A stretch of 64,000 nt of DNA from Girardinichthys multiradiatus. Lineage: Eukaryota > Chordata > Actinopteri > Cyprinodontiformes > Goodeidae. A model generated the notes under the pieces. That model worked only from the letters and a program-made list of their open reading frames with translations. It ran no database searches and was not told the DNA's origin. Numbering within the stretch: the stretch's first letter is position 1; each line of letters opens with the position of its first letter. Of this stretch, positions 1 through 11,115 are shown piece by piece. Made by a program: the position numbers and the translations under genes. The stretch lies in the NCBI RefSeq assembly GCF_021462225.1, contig NC_061805.1:50953360-51017359 (forward strand), written 5' to 3'.

Positions 1-691
1 TTCTTTTATCTAGAAGTAACAACAATTCTTTGTTATTCTCTTGGATTTTACATCTGAATCATTAAAATGACAAAATGTCTTGAAATTATCTTTTCATAGT
101 CATTTGTTTTGCCTCTGTTGAACCACATTCTTCAGACAGCAGGAGGTTTTTTTTCCCACAAACACGTTAATGTTTAATGTGTTCACACCCCTTACTGTAT
201 CTATAACTATTTTACATTATCTAGATGGGTGGCAACTTACTGGTTTCACAATGTTAATAAAAGATAATCAGATTTATTGTTTTACAGGAAGTTATTTCCA
301 TAACCCAACTTTGCACTGCAGATTTGATCGATTAAATAAAGACATGTCAACAGCTGACTGTAAGACAACAAATCGAGGTGAATTAGAATGAAACTTTGTT
401 TTGGACCGATGTGTGTTTATTCGTGTAGCTCAGGAAACACAAAGACCTTTTTGTAATGAGGTAGAATGCGTTTCTCTAACGTGAGTCTGAATGTATTTTA
501 GGGCACCATCGTAGTCAGTTATAAAGATGAAATATTGAATTCAGAAACTCCTCTTTTGTCTGAAATCACCACAGAATAAAAGTACTGTAATCATGTTTTT
601 AGTACAGTAAGTCATAGCTCACTTGTCCACCTCAACAGCCAATCCTTCTGTCTTTTATTTCACTTGTTAATTATTTCCTTTTTCTTCGCAG
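1..691. other. Left edge, no gene recognised
   Basis: AT-rich sequence with no convincing coding exon. The short open frames show no recognisable domain and are not flanked by good splice sites. Probably intron or intergenic sequence upstream of the candidate exon at 692. Confidence 0.5.
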
Positions 692-745
692 CCACAAAAC
701 CTCAGCTGTTTCAAAATGACATCATTACCTTTCGTCCACCTAGGA
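692..745 (+). CDS. Candidate small exon, phase 1-1, of the GIMAP-like locus
   Basis: A pyrimidine-rich acceptor (tttcttcgcag) is followed by 54 open bases and a perfect GTAAGT donor at 746. The frame gives TKPQLFQNDIITFRPPR, starting with two bases of a split codon and ending with one, the same 1-1 phase as every other exon of the GIMAP-like array to the right. Its end (ITFRPPR) resembles the end of the B-type exons (KFIRPD), so it may be a divergent B exon. No start codon or promoter is seen upstream, so its gene would begin outside the window. It could be a chance exon; transcript data would decide. Confidence 0.45.
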
Positions 746-1174
746 GTAAGTTGTGTATCAATTTTTTTTGGCTACTTGGGATAAAAGTCCTAAATATTGT
801 GTGTTTGAAGATAAAAAAAAAGATTATTAAGAAGGTTTTCATAAACAAAAAAAGGGGACAAATGATAAAAATTACAAATTTTAAATGAATGTGTTCAGTG
901 ACAGATTTCTCTTGCTAAGAACAGCAATGGATCTGGCTAAGTGTTTTCAGTATATATTTTATATGAACCAATGAGCATTGTTGAAAAAAGACAAGAGTCT
1001 GTGAGAAACAGAACCTACATCTTCTCTGCCTTGGTCAACCCATCCTGAATCCTGGTGGTACTGTTCATAGGTCCAAAGTATTGTCCATGTCTTTGGGTTT
1101 CCATGTAGCCATACAGGTCATCCAAGTTCTGCTTTATATAAAATAGATTTTTGGAAACTGATACTCCAGTTTGC
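746..1174. other. Intron-like sequence
   Basis: AT-rich sequence after the candidate donor at 746. No gene or named repeat seen. Confidence 0.4.
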
Positions 1175-1802
1175 ATGGATGGATGGATGGATGGATGATG
1201 GATGGATGGATGGATGGGTGGATGATGGGTGGATGGATGGATGGATGATGGATGATGGGTGGATGGATGGATGGATGGATGGATGGATGGATGGGTTGAT
1301 GGGTGGATGAATGGATGGATGGATGGATGGATGGATGGATGGATGGATGATGGATGATGGGTGGATGGATGGATGGATGGATGGATGATGGGTGGATGGA
1401 TGGATGGATGGATGGATGGATGGATGGGTTGATGGGTGGATGAATGGATGGATGATGGGTGGATGGATGGATGGATGGATGGATGGATGGATGGATGGAT
1501 GGGTTGATGGGTGGATGAATGGATGGATGGATGGATGATGGGTGGATGGATGGATGGATGGATGGATGATGGGTGGATGGATGGATGAATGGATGGATGA
1601 TGGGTGGATGGATGGATGGATGGATGGGTTGATGGGTGGATGAATGGATGGATGGATGGATGGATGGATGGATGGATGGATGGATGGATGGATGGATGGA
1701 TGGATGGATGATGGGTGGATGGATGGATGGATGGATGGGTTGATGGGTGGATGGATGAATGGATGGATGGATGGATGGATGGATGGATGGATGGATGGAT
1801 GG
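1175..1802 (+). repeat. (GGAT)n tetranucleotide array with higher-order variants
   Basis: About 630 bases of GGAT units broken by recurring variants such as GATGATGGGT and a longer block, gatgggttgatgggtggatg, which returns near 1290, 1427, 1498, 1625 and 1737. The open frames on both strands (Ile-His-Pro-Ser repeats on the minus strand, Met-Asp-Gly-Trp on the plus strand) are by-products of the 4-base repeat and are not genes. Confidence 0.97.
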
Positions 1803-2149
1803 TTCAGGTTCTGGGAGTCATGTGATGTAGAGGGTGACACCAGTAGAAAACAGTTTTTACTGGAGTGGCCAAGAATGGAGGAACCTTTATAAATGATATG
1901 CAATACATCAGCCTACACCTTGCTGCTCCATAACCCTTAAACAGCAATGGCCAGGTTAAGAAAATAGCAGAATTGTTAATATACACGTATGAATAATAAA
2001 ATATTCAAATCATTTCCGTTCTCACACAAAAGTGCTTTATTTAAAGCTCAACAGATATTAGTAACAAAAATCATAAATCAAAATGTGGCACGAACCAATA
2101 AAAAACATACTAATACTACAAACTAATGTTCTTTAGTCCTGTGGTGACC

Positions 2150-2442
2150 ACGCTGCAAAAAGTAAAATATAAGTAAGTAAATTTTCCTTGATAAAAGTGT
2201 ATGTTTCCTTAATTTGAGCAGGTTAGTAAGACAATTTGGCAATGGAATTAGATCATTTATGTTTATGAAAAATAAGAAAAAACAACTCCATTATCTTCAA
2301 GTGCAAAATATCCAATTTTCTTATTTTAAGGAAAAAATATGCTCATTCCATTGGTAGATCATCTTATTTTCCTGCTCAAATTAAGGGCAAATACAGTTAT
2401 TTTAAGAAATCTTAACTTTTTTTTTTTCAGCTTTTGCAGTGC
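2150..2442. mobile_element. Probable MITE with ctgcaaaa / ttttgcag ends
   Basis: The two ends are imperfect inverted repeats: gctgcaaaaagtaaaat at the left against ttttttttcagcttttgcag at the right, with inner arms containing attTGAGCAGG and CCTGCTCAAATT in opposite orientation. No coding capacity. It resembles the abundant non-autonomous elements of teleosts that start CACTGCAAAAA; the superfamily is not assigned here. Confidence 0.65.
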
Positions 2443-4439
2443 AAATGTTTCTCCTGTTCCAGTGCTTATACAAACAGATTATGCATTTTCTTACAAATGA
2501 ACAATTAAATACACAAGTAATGGCATTTATCTGTTTTACATATTGTTTTGCTCATCGCATAATTACCCAAACCATATTTAAATCTTTGGAAAACAGGAAA
2601 AAAGATTTTCCGCAGGCAAATCCTTTTCTTGATATTGTGATATTGAATGACAGCAATCAATCAAAAAGTGCGTAGCAATAACATCAGTTACTATAAAGAT
2701 TTTTTTTTTATCTCAGAATAATCAGTCATGTCATTTAGAGTAAGTTAATTTAATAATAGCATTGATCTAGTTAAGTTCTGCTTTTATGGTAGCATTTTTG
2801 CATTACTTTAAAAGGTGTTAATCATAACTCTAATCATTTTATTATATATCTTATTACCACAGGTGTCAAATATCAGTATCAATTAAATCAACCATTCCTA
2901 TGCAAATATATTTATAATTTTCATACATCTCAACATTTGAACAACATGAGAAAATGTTTTAAGCATAACTTATTTCACAAAGTAGAAGAAGTTTGAACTG
3001 TTGAATAAAGCGGAAACCAATGAATCTCTCCCATTCAGGTGTTACACCGGCCCTAACCTTTATTAATAAATATAACTTCAAACTTCATAGAACCCCTGTA
3101 TAGGTATTTGATGTCAGGCAAGAATGTATTTTAGGCATTATTAGGATTATATTAGCCAGTGTTATTCAGAGAGGCTATATAAATGCTATGTTTACAGCAC
3201 ACAAGCAAGCTAGCCGGGCTTATGCCCTTTGAGACTGGATAACATTTTCCAACAGAAAAAGCATACAATTTAATAAAGCCACTTTCCAATCCACAGAAGA
3301 CTTTGGGCAAAACAGAAGTTGAGGCTGGCATGTTCTACTTCCTCCATGAAGTTGTACAGTGTGATCACCGCGACTCTAACCAGGTCTTGGATTTTGAGAC
3401 CCACAAAGCGCAAACGGATGTATAGCTGACCGGAAATCAGCTCAGTTAGCTTCGAATGTACTATGACTACTTGTAAATCTGATCCCAGATCCGCAAGTGA
3501 AGTTAACTGTCTGCTGTGATTGAGAGGCGCATCGTAGTCATTAAAGGCGATCTATCAGATCCGAGGTGGCCAAAGGTGTGGCCAATCAGATTTCAGGGGG
3601 GGCACTGGCCACCCCTGGCCACCACCGAGAATCGCCCCTGTTGTTGTGTAACTTTTGTCTGTAACAATGTGCCAGGACTCCACACAGTAAACATTTAGGA
3701 TGGATCCTGCAGGAGCTGTCTGCCTATCTGAACTGTTTAAATGTTGTTTTGGTAAAAATAAAGAAAAAAGTTGGCCTTACCTGAGGATCTGATGCCAAAC
3801 TGCTGGTTTTCTAATGCTGAGAACTGTTCACTAACTGGCGTCTTTTATAATTTTCTTGATGTCCTTTTTATAAACTGCATTATAGTTGAAATACATAGCA
3901 TACAAATGGTTTTAAATGTGATTTTGATTTAGTCGGTATCAAAGTAAAGAACCACCTCTTTAGAAAATACAGTAACTTCCACTGGTACCTGAAGGGATAC
4001 CCATAATGCATTGCATGACCAGTATTTAACTGTGCAGTGTCTCCCTGATATTCAACTGGAAAACTACAGTCAGAGCTGGCAGAAAACAACATTATTATCA
4101 TTATGTGATTACTGAACGATAGGTCAAATTCAGACGAATGCAGTTACTTAGTGTTACTACCCTGGGAAATACCCATACTTAATATGAAAATGTTTTATTT
4201 TCAGTCTAATTTTACTGACATGACACTGGTATTTTAGAAAAACAAAAACGTTTAATGCAACAATTTGCCAAATCTTTTATTTTTGAACAAACAAACTTGC
4301 AACATCTGTTACTTAATGCAGCTCATATTTAAAATAAATATTAAATGTAAGAAATGTGGGATAGAAACTGAAATCACATGTAATAACTGCCAGTGAGGAT
4401 TATCCTATTTTAAAACTGTTTAATTTTTTAATCAAAATC
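2443..4439. other. No gene; possible transposon end near 3.6 kb
   Basis: Mostly AT-rich unique-looking sequence. Around 3540-3642 the GC-richer stretch ending in gaatcgcccctg looks like the end of a fish DNA transposon (CAGGGGCG... read on the minus strand), but the other end was not found. No exon could be supported. Confidence 0.35.
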
Positions 4440-4930
4440 AGGTTTTCTGCATTATCAGCTGTTAGCCAGAGCTAAAAAGCCAGTTTATGCTTCCCTGTGT
4501 CATCCCTACCAGCAGTGTCTGTGGGACATACGAGAGGCTTGGATTCCTGCATCACTCAAGGCTTTTTTAAAATGTTTTTGGCGTTGTCACACAGAACCAC
4601 ACAGAACTTTTAGTTATCCCCCACATCTAGGGCACGTCACGAAACACACCTTCAATGGATTGGCTTGTGTTATAAATGCAGGATGAAGCTCTGGGCAGTA
4701 AAGTCTACGGCTGTCACTGTCCAGTTAACCTGAGGAGGGACAACAGACTAACACTGCTTGTCCAAATATCTGAGCTGGAGCTAAGGGTCGAAACGCCTTG
4801 GAACAGGGGGTGGACCTGCATCTTCACAAAGTTGTGTAGTTTGGCCAACACTGCCAGTGATGTGATGGCAGACAGAGATTTCCTTGCTATTAAAGCATTT
4901 GAATGTTGCGTCATTTTGGTTTTATTTTGT
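4440..4930 (-). mobile_element. hAT-type transposase remnant
   Basis: On the minus strand a broken frame contains SDIWTSSVSLLSLLRLTGQ, the conserved hAT motif around 'DIWTS...SLTAQW', and further along a degraded 'L-DNAKN---AL-DAGI' block. The frame is interrupted by stops and shifts. About 160 codons are recognisable out of some 600 for a full transposase. An inactive fossil. Confidence 0.6.
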
Positions 4931-5544
4931 CACCTTTGATTCCTTGCAAATACCTCAGAAGCTCACGTCACTTTGTCTCTTCTCTTAAACCTAAGGAAGA
5001 AAGTCGGGCTCAATCTAAATGATGTTGGTCCTTCTTTTTGCCCACCCTGTTTAAATCTTATGCTGTGCTACTGCCTCGTGTTGGGCTGGACTATGTGTGC
5101 AAAGATGTTATCTGTTGCAGGATAAATGCAGCTCCTGTCACAGTATCAGATTCATTAGTAATGGAGCATCTATATGAATATGAGTAGAACACGCAGATGG
5201 TATCGCAGCTGATCCAGCTAAAATATGCAGGACTATAAAACCCGTCATAAAAGCAAAAACCTGGAATTAGAACCAGAACTTCACTGCAGCAGGGATTTGA
5301 TGTCTAAGTTAGGAAAAACAAATAAACTAAGAAAGGCAGAGGGAAAAACAGAACCATATATACAAATATTCAGATTGATGAGACACAGGTGAGAACATTG
5401 AAGGACAGCCTGTAGAATAACTCTGAGCACTCAAAAGGAAAACTGAATGTTGTGACTAAATTACATAAATGAATAAAAAACAAGATGTGCAAATCATGAA
5501 GGATGGTGTAGATTCAATTAAAATAATTAACAACAATAACCTGC
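4931..5544. other. No gene seen
   Basis: Unassigned sequence between the hAT remnant and the LINE fragment. The first 20-odd codons of the open frame at 5469 are upstream of the recognisable reverse-transcriptase sequence and may be flanking DNA. Confidence 0.35.
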
Positions 5545-6200
5545 CTCAAGTGGAGGAGTTTAAGTATCTCGGGGTCTTGTTCACGAGTGAGGGAAGAATG
5601 GAGCGGGAGATCGACAGACGGATCGGTGCTGCTGCCACAGTAATGGGGGCGCTGTGCCGGTCTGTTGTGGTGAAGAGAGAGCTGAGCCGAAAAGCAAAGC
5701 TCTCAATTTACTGGTCGGTCTACGTTCCTACCCTCACCTATGGCCATGAACTTTGGGTCATGACCGAAAGAACGAGATCACGGATACAAGCGGCTGAAAT
5801 GAGCTTCCTCCGTAGGGTGGCCGGGCTCTCCCTTAGAGATAGGGTGAGGAGCTCGGCCATCCGGGAGGGGCTCGGAGTAGAGCCGCTGCTTCTCCACATC
5901 GAGAGGAGCCAGTTGAGGTGGCTCGGGCATCTATACCGGATGCTTCCTGGACACCTTCCTCGGGGAGGTGTTCCAGGCACGTCCCACCGGGAGGAGGCCC
6001 AGGGGACGGCCCAGGACACGCTGGAGGGACTATGTTTCTCGGCTGGCCTGGGAACGCCTTGGGCTCCCCCTGGAGGAACTGGAGTAGGTGTCTGGGGAGA
6101 GGGACGTCTGGGCGTCTCTGCTGAGTCTGCTGCCCCCGCGACCCGGTCCTGGATAAAGCGGAAGACGACGAACGAACAAACAACAATAACACAAAGTATA
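5545..6200 (+). mobile_element. 5'-truncated LINE, C-terminal end of ORF2 (RTE-like)
   Basis: The open frame at 5469-6224 contains VEEFKYLGVLFTSEGRMERE, then ELSRKAKLSIYWSVYVPTLT and RWLGHLYRM, the thumb and C-terminal part of a non-LTR reverse transcriptase of the RTE-like type common in fish. After about codon 165 the frame shifts, so the last part is read in the wrong frame. The element ends with gaagacgacgaacgaacaaacaa, a short simple-sequence tail. Only the last ~650 bases are present, as expected for 5' truncation during target-primed insertion. GC content is clearly higher than in its surroundings. Confidence 0.8.
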
Positions 6201-6277
6201 GTTACTATAAGGATGTTTACATGAAGTAAGAATGTAATACTTTTTGTACTTTCTCCAATAAATACAAATACTTGATC

Positions 6278-7389
6278 TGTCATGATCTGCCTTTGATGGG
6301 TCTGGGTTTGAGTTCCTAGTTGGTTTTCCTTACATTCTTCAGTTGTTGGTATTGTAGTTCATGTTCAGTCTATGCTTGTGTTTAGATTACTTTCTTGGAA
6401 TCTGATGTTTAGATGTTTTAGTTTGTATTTCCTTATAGGTCTAGTTCCTCCATGTTTATGCTCTTTAGCTCCTTGTTTTCTAATGTTTCAATCTAACATA
6501 GAGTTCTGTGTTTTTCCGCTCATCAAGATCAAGAATGTGTTGTCGTTATGAACCCATAGTGATTTTTTTAATATCCTGTCTGACATAATCAGACTATGAG
6601 CCACAGTCCCGCCTTGTCACATGAGGCAACTGTGGCTCAGTAGGAAGAGTAGTCGTCTTGCAATCTGAAGGTTGTGGGTTATGTTAATGTGCCTCTGGGC
6701 AAGGCACCTAACCTCAAATTGCCTATGACTGTGTGAGCTTTAGTCAGTGTGATTGGGTTAATGTGGCTCTAGTGTAAAGGCTTTGAGGTCATATGACCGG
6801 AAAGGCACTTTACCATAGTAGCACTCAGAAATGCTGAGAAGAGGCCCAACAGATGTACTTTCACTATAATGCTCCTCTTGATATATATAACAAACTTTAT
6901 TAGAAATATCTTTGGGTTCATTTCAGATGCAATGGAAATTTTGTTGAGACACTCAGCTCAGAACGTACATATAGGACACAGACAAATATTAAAAAAACTT
7001 AAGTGTGAAGTGCCGTAAGTCCGTAGGAAATTCTTAAAGGAAAGAGATTAAAAACACCCTGAGGTGAAAATTATGAGTCATCTGTGTTAATTAGTTACTC
7101 TCTCCTTCAGTAGTCGTACATCTCCCACCAGCTGCTCCCGATCCCTTCTGATTAACCTTCCTTGTTCATTGGTCCGTCCTCCTCCCTACCTCAGTACTTT
7201 TACCTTCTGGTTTTCATTGTTCTCCGTTGGATCCTCTGCTTACTTCCCTGTTTCTATGTCGTTGTGTGTGTTCCTGCCTGAGTTTCATGTTCTCCGTAAG
7301 TCACAATTAAAGATTCTTCTACTCAGCTACCGTCCTCCTGCTTGTGCTTTGGCCCTGCAACACTATCCCAAACTTCCCACACTATGACA
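6278..7389 (+). mobile_element. Probable solo LTR interrupted by a SINE
   Basis: The left end is TGTCATGATCTGCC and the right end is CACACTATGACA, giving TG...CA termini with inverted TGTCAT/ATGACA ends typical of Ty3/gypsy LTRs. Flanking pentamers TGATC and TAATC could be a target duplication with one change. A polyadenylation-like attaaag lies near 7308. The middle (about 6560-6930) is occupied by SINE/LINE-tail sequence. No internal retroelement genes are present, so this is read as a solo LTR. Confidence 0.5.
6620..6835 (+). mobile_element. tRNA-derived SINE with LINE-type tail
   Basis: The head gtggctcagtaggaagagta resembles a tRNA A box and the following gaaggttgtgggtta a decayed B box. 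The body 'gtgcctctgggcaaggcacc' and the tail 'tctagtgtaaaggctttgag' match the layout of common teleost tRNA SINEs with an L2-like 3' end. It lies inside the solo LTR and so inserted after it. Confidence 0.6.
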
Positions 7390-7575
7390 TAATCAAGATA
7401 CATAAATATCCCTAATATAAAATATTAGTCTTATTCTTTTATATATTTTCAATTATAAACAAGTTTTACATTTGAATGCATATTAATCATGACTGCTTAT
7501 ACAGATCGTCTAGCTGATTCTTATTGAACTAAAAGGTTCTCTAATAACTGTAAAACTTTTTCCTGTGTTTTTCAG

Positions 7576-8166
7576 TGTCTGAGATGAGGCTTATTCTGCT
7601 CGGCAACAGCTGGTACGACCAGAGTTCAGTCGCAAACTTATTACTGGGTCCAAATACGTTCAACACAAAGGAAGAACCAAACACCTCCATCAGAGTCTCT
7701 GGAATGATTATGACAACAAGAACGGTTCTGATAAACACCCCGGACCTGCTCTGCCAAAGCATCTCTGAAGCCAAACTTAAAGAACATGTAGATCTTTGTG
7801 TGAGTCTCTCTGCTCCAGGACCTCATGTGTTTCTGTTGGTTGTTCAGCAGAACATCACTACCCAACAAACCAAGAGGCTTCATAGGATTCTTGAACTCTT
7901 CAGTGAAGACTCTTTTAAGCATTCACTGATATTGATCTCAACACCTGGATGGCAAACGTCGGGTTCAAATTCCCCGTTTCACCAGACGCCTCTGCAGGAA
8001 CTGATCAGAATGTGGGGAGACCAGTGGATCAGGCTGCAACACAACCCTAAAGACCTGCTGTGGAAATTAAGTCACATTTTAAGAATAGACTATGGGAACC
8101 ATGTTATCTGTGGCCATCCAAGCCTGGAACCTAATAAAGAACCTTTGGATTCATCTCTAAGCCTTG
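7576..8166 (+). CDS. AIG1/GIMAP domain exon with degenerate nucleotide-binding motifs
   Basis: A 591-nt exon, from the acceptor tgtttttcag to the donor GTATGT at 8167, phase 1-1. It encodes about 197 residues of an AIG1-type G domain: the start MRLILLGNSWYDQSSVANLL aligns with the GIMAP P-loop, and SAPGPHVFLLVVQQ is the strongly conserved GIMAP strand. The P-loop lacks the GxxxxGK[S/T] lysine (GNSWYDQSS) and the DTPG motif is NTPD, so GTP binding is probably lost. Fish GIMAP8-like proteins have several AIG1 domains, each on one exon, and some of these are degenerate; this exon fits that pattern. The next exons in frame are the small A/B/C exons downstream. It could instead belong to a decayed paralogue. 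Confidence 0.8.
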
Positions 8167-8433
8167 GTATGTATAGACCAACATTTTATTAATAATCCTA
8201 ACCCTCCTGTTGTGTTGTTTCTGTTTAATAATGTACTAGTATCAGAAACTAAAAAAAATCTCCAAAAACATTTTAGTATGTAATTAATAACTCAATTACC
8301 AACCATCTCAGTCAATAATTAGTTCAATGCTGTTCTTTACCTCTCACTGATAAAGTATCAATTTCACTTGTTTTTCATTTAAAAAAATGCATGTTAATTT
8401 TTTTTAAGTGCACCTTTTTGAAGACCAAAAACC

Positions 8434-8622
8434 TACACTAAAAAACAGTGGTTGTACATGAAATATAATTTATTTAAACTTTTCAAGGATTGATGTTTAT
8501 AAATTAACTTTACGCACCTGTTCTGTTCAGGGAGAAACTGACCCTCTGATTTAAAATCAAGACCAATTAGTCATTAGAATTAGTCATGGAAAATAAAGTT
8601 TATTCAACCACTGTTTTCTAAA
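8434..8622. mobile_element. Small MITE with acagtggttg / caaccactgt ends
   Basis: The left arm (acactaaaaaacagtggttg) and the right arm (tattcaaccactgttttcta) are inverted copies about 150 bases apart. There is no coding capacity. Probably a non-autonomous DNA transposon. Confidence 0.6.
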
Positions 8623-9539
8623 AATAAATAGGTGAAAATGAACAAAATGCATGTATCATTACAGTTTGCTTTGCGCAAACAAATTTAGCACATTTCACAA
8701 ACTTGACCCTCATCTTGACATCATTAGATGACATCCAAACCTGCCACCTCTTCCTTTTTCCCCCAGCAGCAACCTAGAAAGCAGAAGATGATGATAACAA
8801 TGTTTTCTGCTAATCCTAAGGCACACACAACATGCTCTCATTGGCGTATTGGTGTACTAGGTGTAGTCCACTCATAGATCTCCCTTGGTGTAGCTTCAGT
8901 AGTTGAAGTTAGGGCATATTATGCCTTAGTTGTATGTGGGTTACCAAACGTGCCTTCACCAGCTCCTCTAGGAAGAGGTTCCTCTTTTACAGCTTTGACA
9001 CCTTTTACCCAGGCAAGATTTCCGTCCAAATGAAAGTTGCATTGTAGGCTGATACATCAATTATGTGTTAAAAGATGACCAGCGAGCAGCTAGTAGTCTT
9101 TTGCCTGGTGCTTTAAGACCCCATGACCTTGTACAAGTTATCTTACCCCGCTATGGTGGCATTTTAGTCAAAGTTTCTGGTTTCTGGTCTTTTCATGTAC
9201 TGATTTCAGCATTTCTGTGCAAAGTGCTTATGAGCAAAACATTTTCACCTATTTAGGGCAATAAGACAAACCTACAGAAGAAACGGTTTAGGTCCTCAGC
9301 TGGGCAGGGTGTCATCACAGCATGGGGGGTAAGGTTCTTATAGATGGTAATAGTCTGCAAACTCCTCCATACTTATGTAGTGTTGTTGCTGAAAAGCAGT
9401 TTCTTTATTTTCTAACTGTATGATCTTTAAACTAGCTTGATCTCCTTTGTCAGTTTATTTCTCATCTGCTAATACAGGGCCTGGTCTCCACTGTGATAAG
9501 CCTCCTCCTTGGTCTGACACAACTACCTCAGACTATGAT
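8623..9539. other. Intron-like, no feature
   Basis: No exon with splice sites and no named repeat could be supported here. The short open frame at 9065-9256 has no recognisable content. Confidence 0.4.
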
Positions 9540-9905
9540 TTATTGTTGTTGAAAGTGCAAAAGGTCTTGGTCTGGACACACGTCCTCACAGAAGCTGATG
9601 TATGAAGTCAGAACATCAGTTAGTTGGTTTAAATAAGAAGTGGAAGCCTCAAAACTATTCCAACCTGTGCAATCAACGTAATTTTGTAGTATCTGCTGAT
9701 ACTCACCAGTCCACTTCTTAACCCTCAGTATCCACATTCTCAGTGCTTGCTCCATTTCGTTCACGTCCGACCGATGGAGCAACTCTATTGTTATGTTAAT
9801 TAATGAGAACGGTCCCACATTCTCCGTGACTCCTCCTAACGTCACCGTGAACCTGCTGTCAGTCGTTCACTGTCAAATAACGGAACAACTCCAATTTTCT
9901 GTTCC
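9540..9905 (-). mobile_element. LINE fragment (region between endonuclease and reverse transcriptase)
   Basis: The minus-strand frame contains KKWTGEYQQILQNYVDCTGW and LTSYISFCEDVC, a recurring sequence in fish Rex1/L2-type LINE polyproteins just upstream of the reverse transcriptase. The frame shifts after SFCEDVC, where 'PTKTF-T-NN' would be expected and appears in another frame. A short inactive fragment. Confidence 0.65.
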
Positions 9906-10303
9906 ATTCTGGGTCGTCTGGCTCCGGTTGGGTCAAGTTCCACAATTTCAATTGTAGCAAACAGGAAAAAGAACACTAACAACATCCAGTTTGTCAAAGT
10001 TAAATAGAGTAAATAGAGATTGTTAACCAGATATTAAATACATTTTTTTATATTCACAATTGAGTTAATCGTTTTATTTAAATATTGGATGCAAACCACT
10101 CTTTTTACACCAAATAAGGAAGCAGATTTGTCATTTAAACAATTTGGAAGACAAGAAAAAAGAGAGAGATCACTTAGAACTGAGAGGAAAAATAGTTAAG
10201 GGAAAAGAGGAGAGAAAATAAAGAGGACAATTTTTTTAAAAGTCTCTCAGGATTTTAATGTCAGATATAAGCCTAATTCATATTTTACTAACTCTTAATT
10301 TAG

Positions 10304-11115
10304 GTTTGAGGTCAGAGTTCTGATTTTTCCCTGTAGGCTAATAGTTATCATATTAATTAGTTGTTCAGTTTTTAATTGTTAAAAATTTGATACCAAACAT
10401 GGTTCTGACAAACAATATAGTACAGAATTATTTTAACATTTAAAGACTGCAAAATGCTTTCAAAAAATTTATTTGGAAAAAAATTGGAAAAACTCAAAAA
10501 AAAAAAAAAACTGCTGCAAATCTGCAATAATTTTTCGTAGATCTTCACTGAAATCCTCCATTGTTCTAGTTAGTCTAACAAGTGATGTCTAACAAACTAT
10601 TTTCATGTTCCAAAGAGAAACTGAACTAAATTATGATCCCAGCCAAATTTTTACAGGCCCTGGCTTTTTTATTTGAAAGTATCAGTTATAATTTCTGTTG
10701 TACAAAAGAGCTTCACATCAATCCTTAAGGCTGTAAATAATCTTGTATTATTTTTATTCACATTTAAGAAAACCTTTTATTGTAGATTTTTGTTGTAATT
10801 GAGCACAAACATAAGTTTTAAAGAGCAGCGATCCAAATAATATTCTGTTGATCTTTAGTTTGTTGTTGACTAAGCTTCGTACAAAACGGTGTAAAAGTAA
10901 AAAACGTAAAATGAAATCTAAACTGTTTTCTTACAGAGAAATCAGAGCTGTACACTGTGGCATCTGCAGCTGATGAAGCAGGTAAGATTTAATTAAGATC
11001 TTTTAATTTAGGTTTGAGGTCAGAGTTCAGATTTTTCCCTGTAGGCGAATAGTTATCATATTAATTAGTTGTTCAGTTTTTAATTATTAAAAACTTGATA
11101 CAAAACATTGTTCTG
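10304..11115. repeat. Duplicated intron segment flanking exon A1
   Basis: About 105 bases at 10304-10410 recur with few changes at 11013-11115 (shared text includes cctgtaggctaatagttatc). The copies lie on either side of exon A1. This supports local tandem duplication as the source of the small-exon array. Confidence 0.85.
10937..10981 (+). CDS. Exon A1 of the GIMAP-like array
   Basis: A 45-nt exon between the acceptor ctgttttcttacag and the donor GTAAGA, phase 1-1, reading KSELYTVASAADEA. Three homologues exist in the window (12002, 21183, 63551). In the last of these the codon here read as GTG (Val) is ATG and is probably the start codon of the neighbouring gene, so A1 looks like a copied first coding exon that can no longer initiate. 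It is either a short acidic linker in a longer protein or a relic. Confidence 0.6.

Noticed and set aside
1118..1903. Long open frame of Ile-His-Pro-Ser repeats on the minus strand
   Set aside because: It is the translation of the (GGAT)n array; a 4-base repeat without stops is open by default. No splice sites, promoter or domain.
5738..6283. Minus-strand open frames over the LINE fragment
   Set aside because: Antisense shadow of GC-rich ORF2 sequence; the plus-strand reading is a recognisable reverse transcriptase C-terminus.
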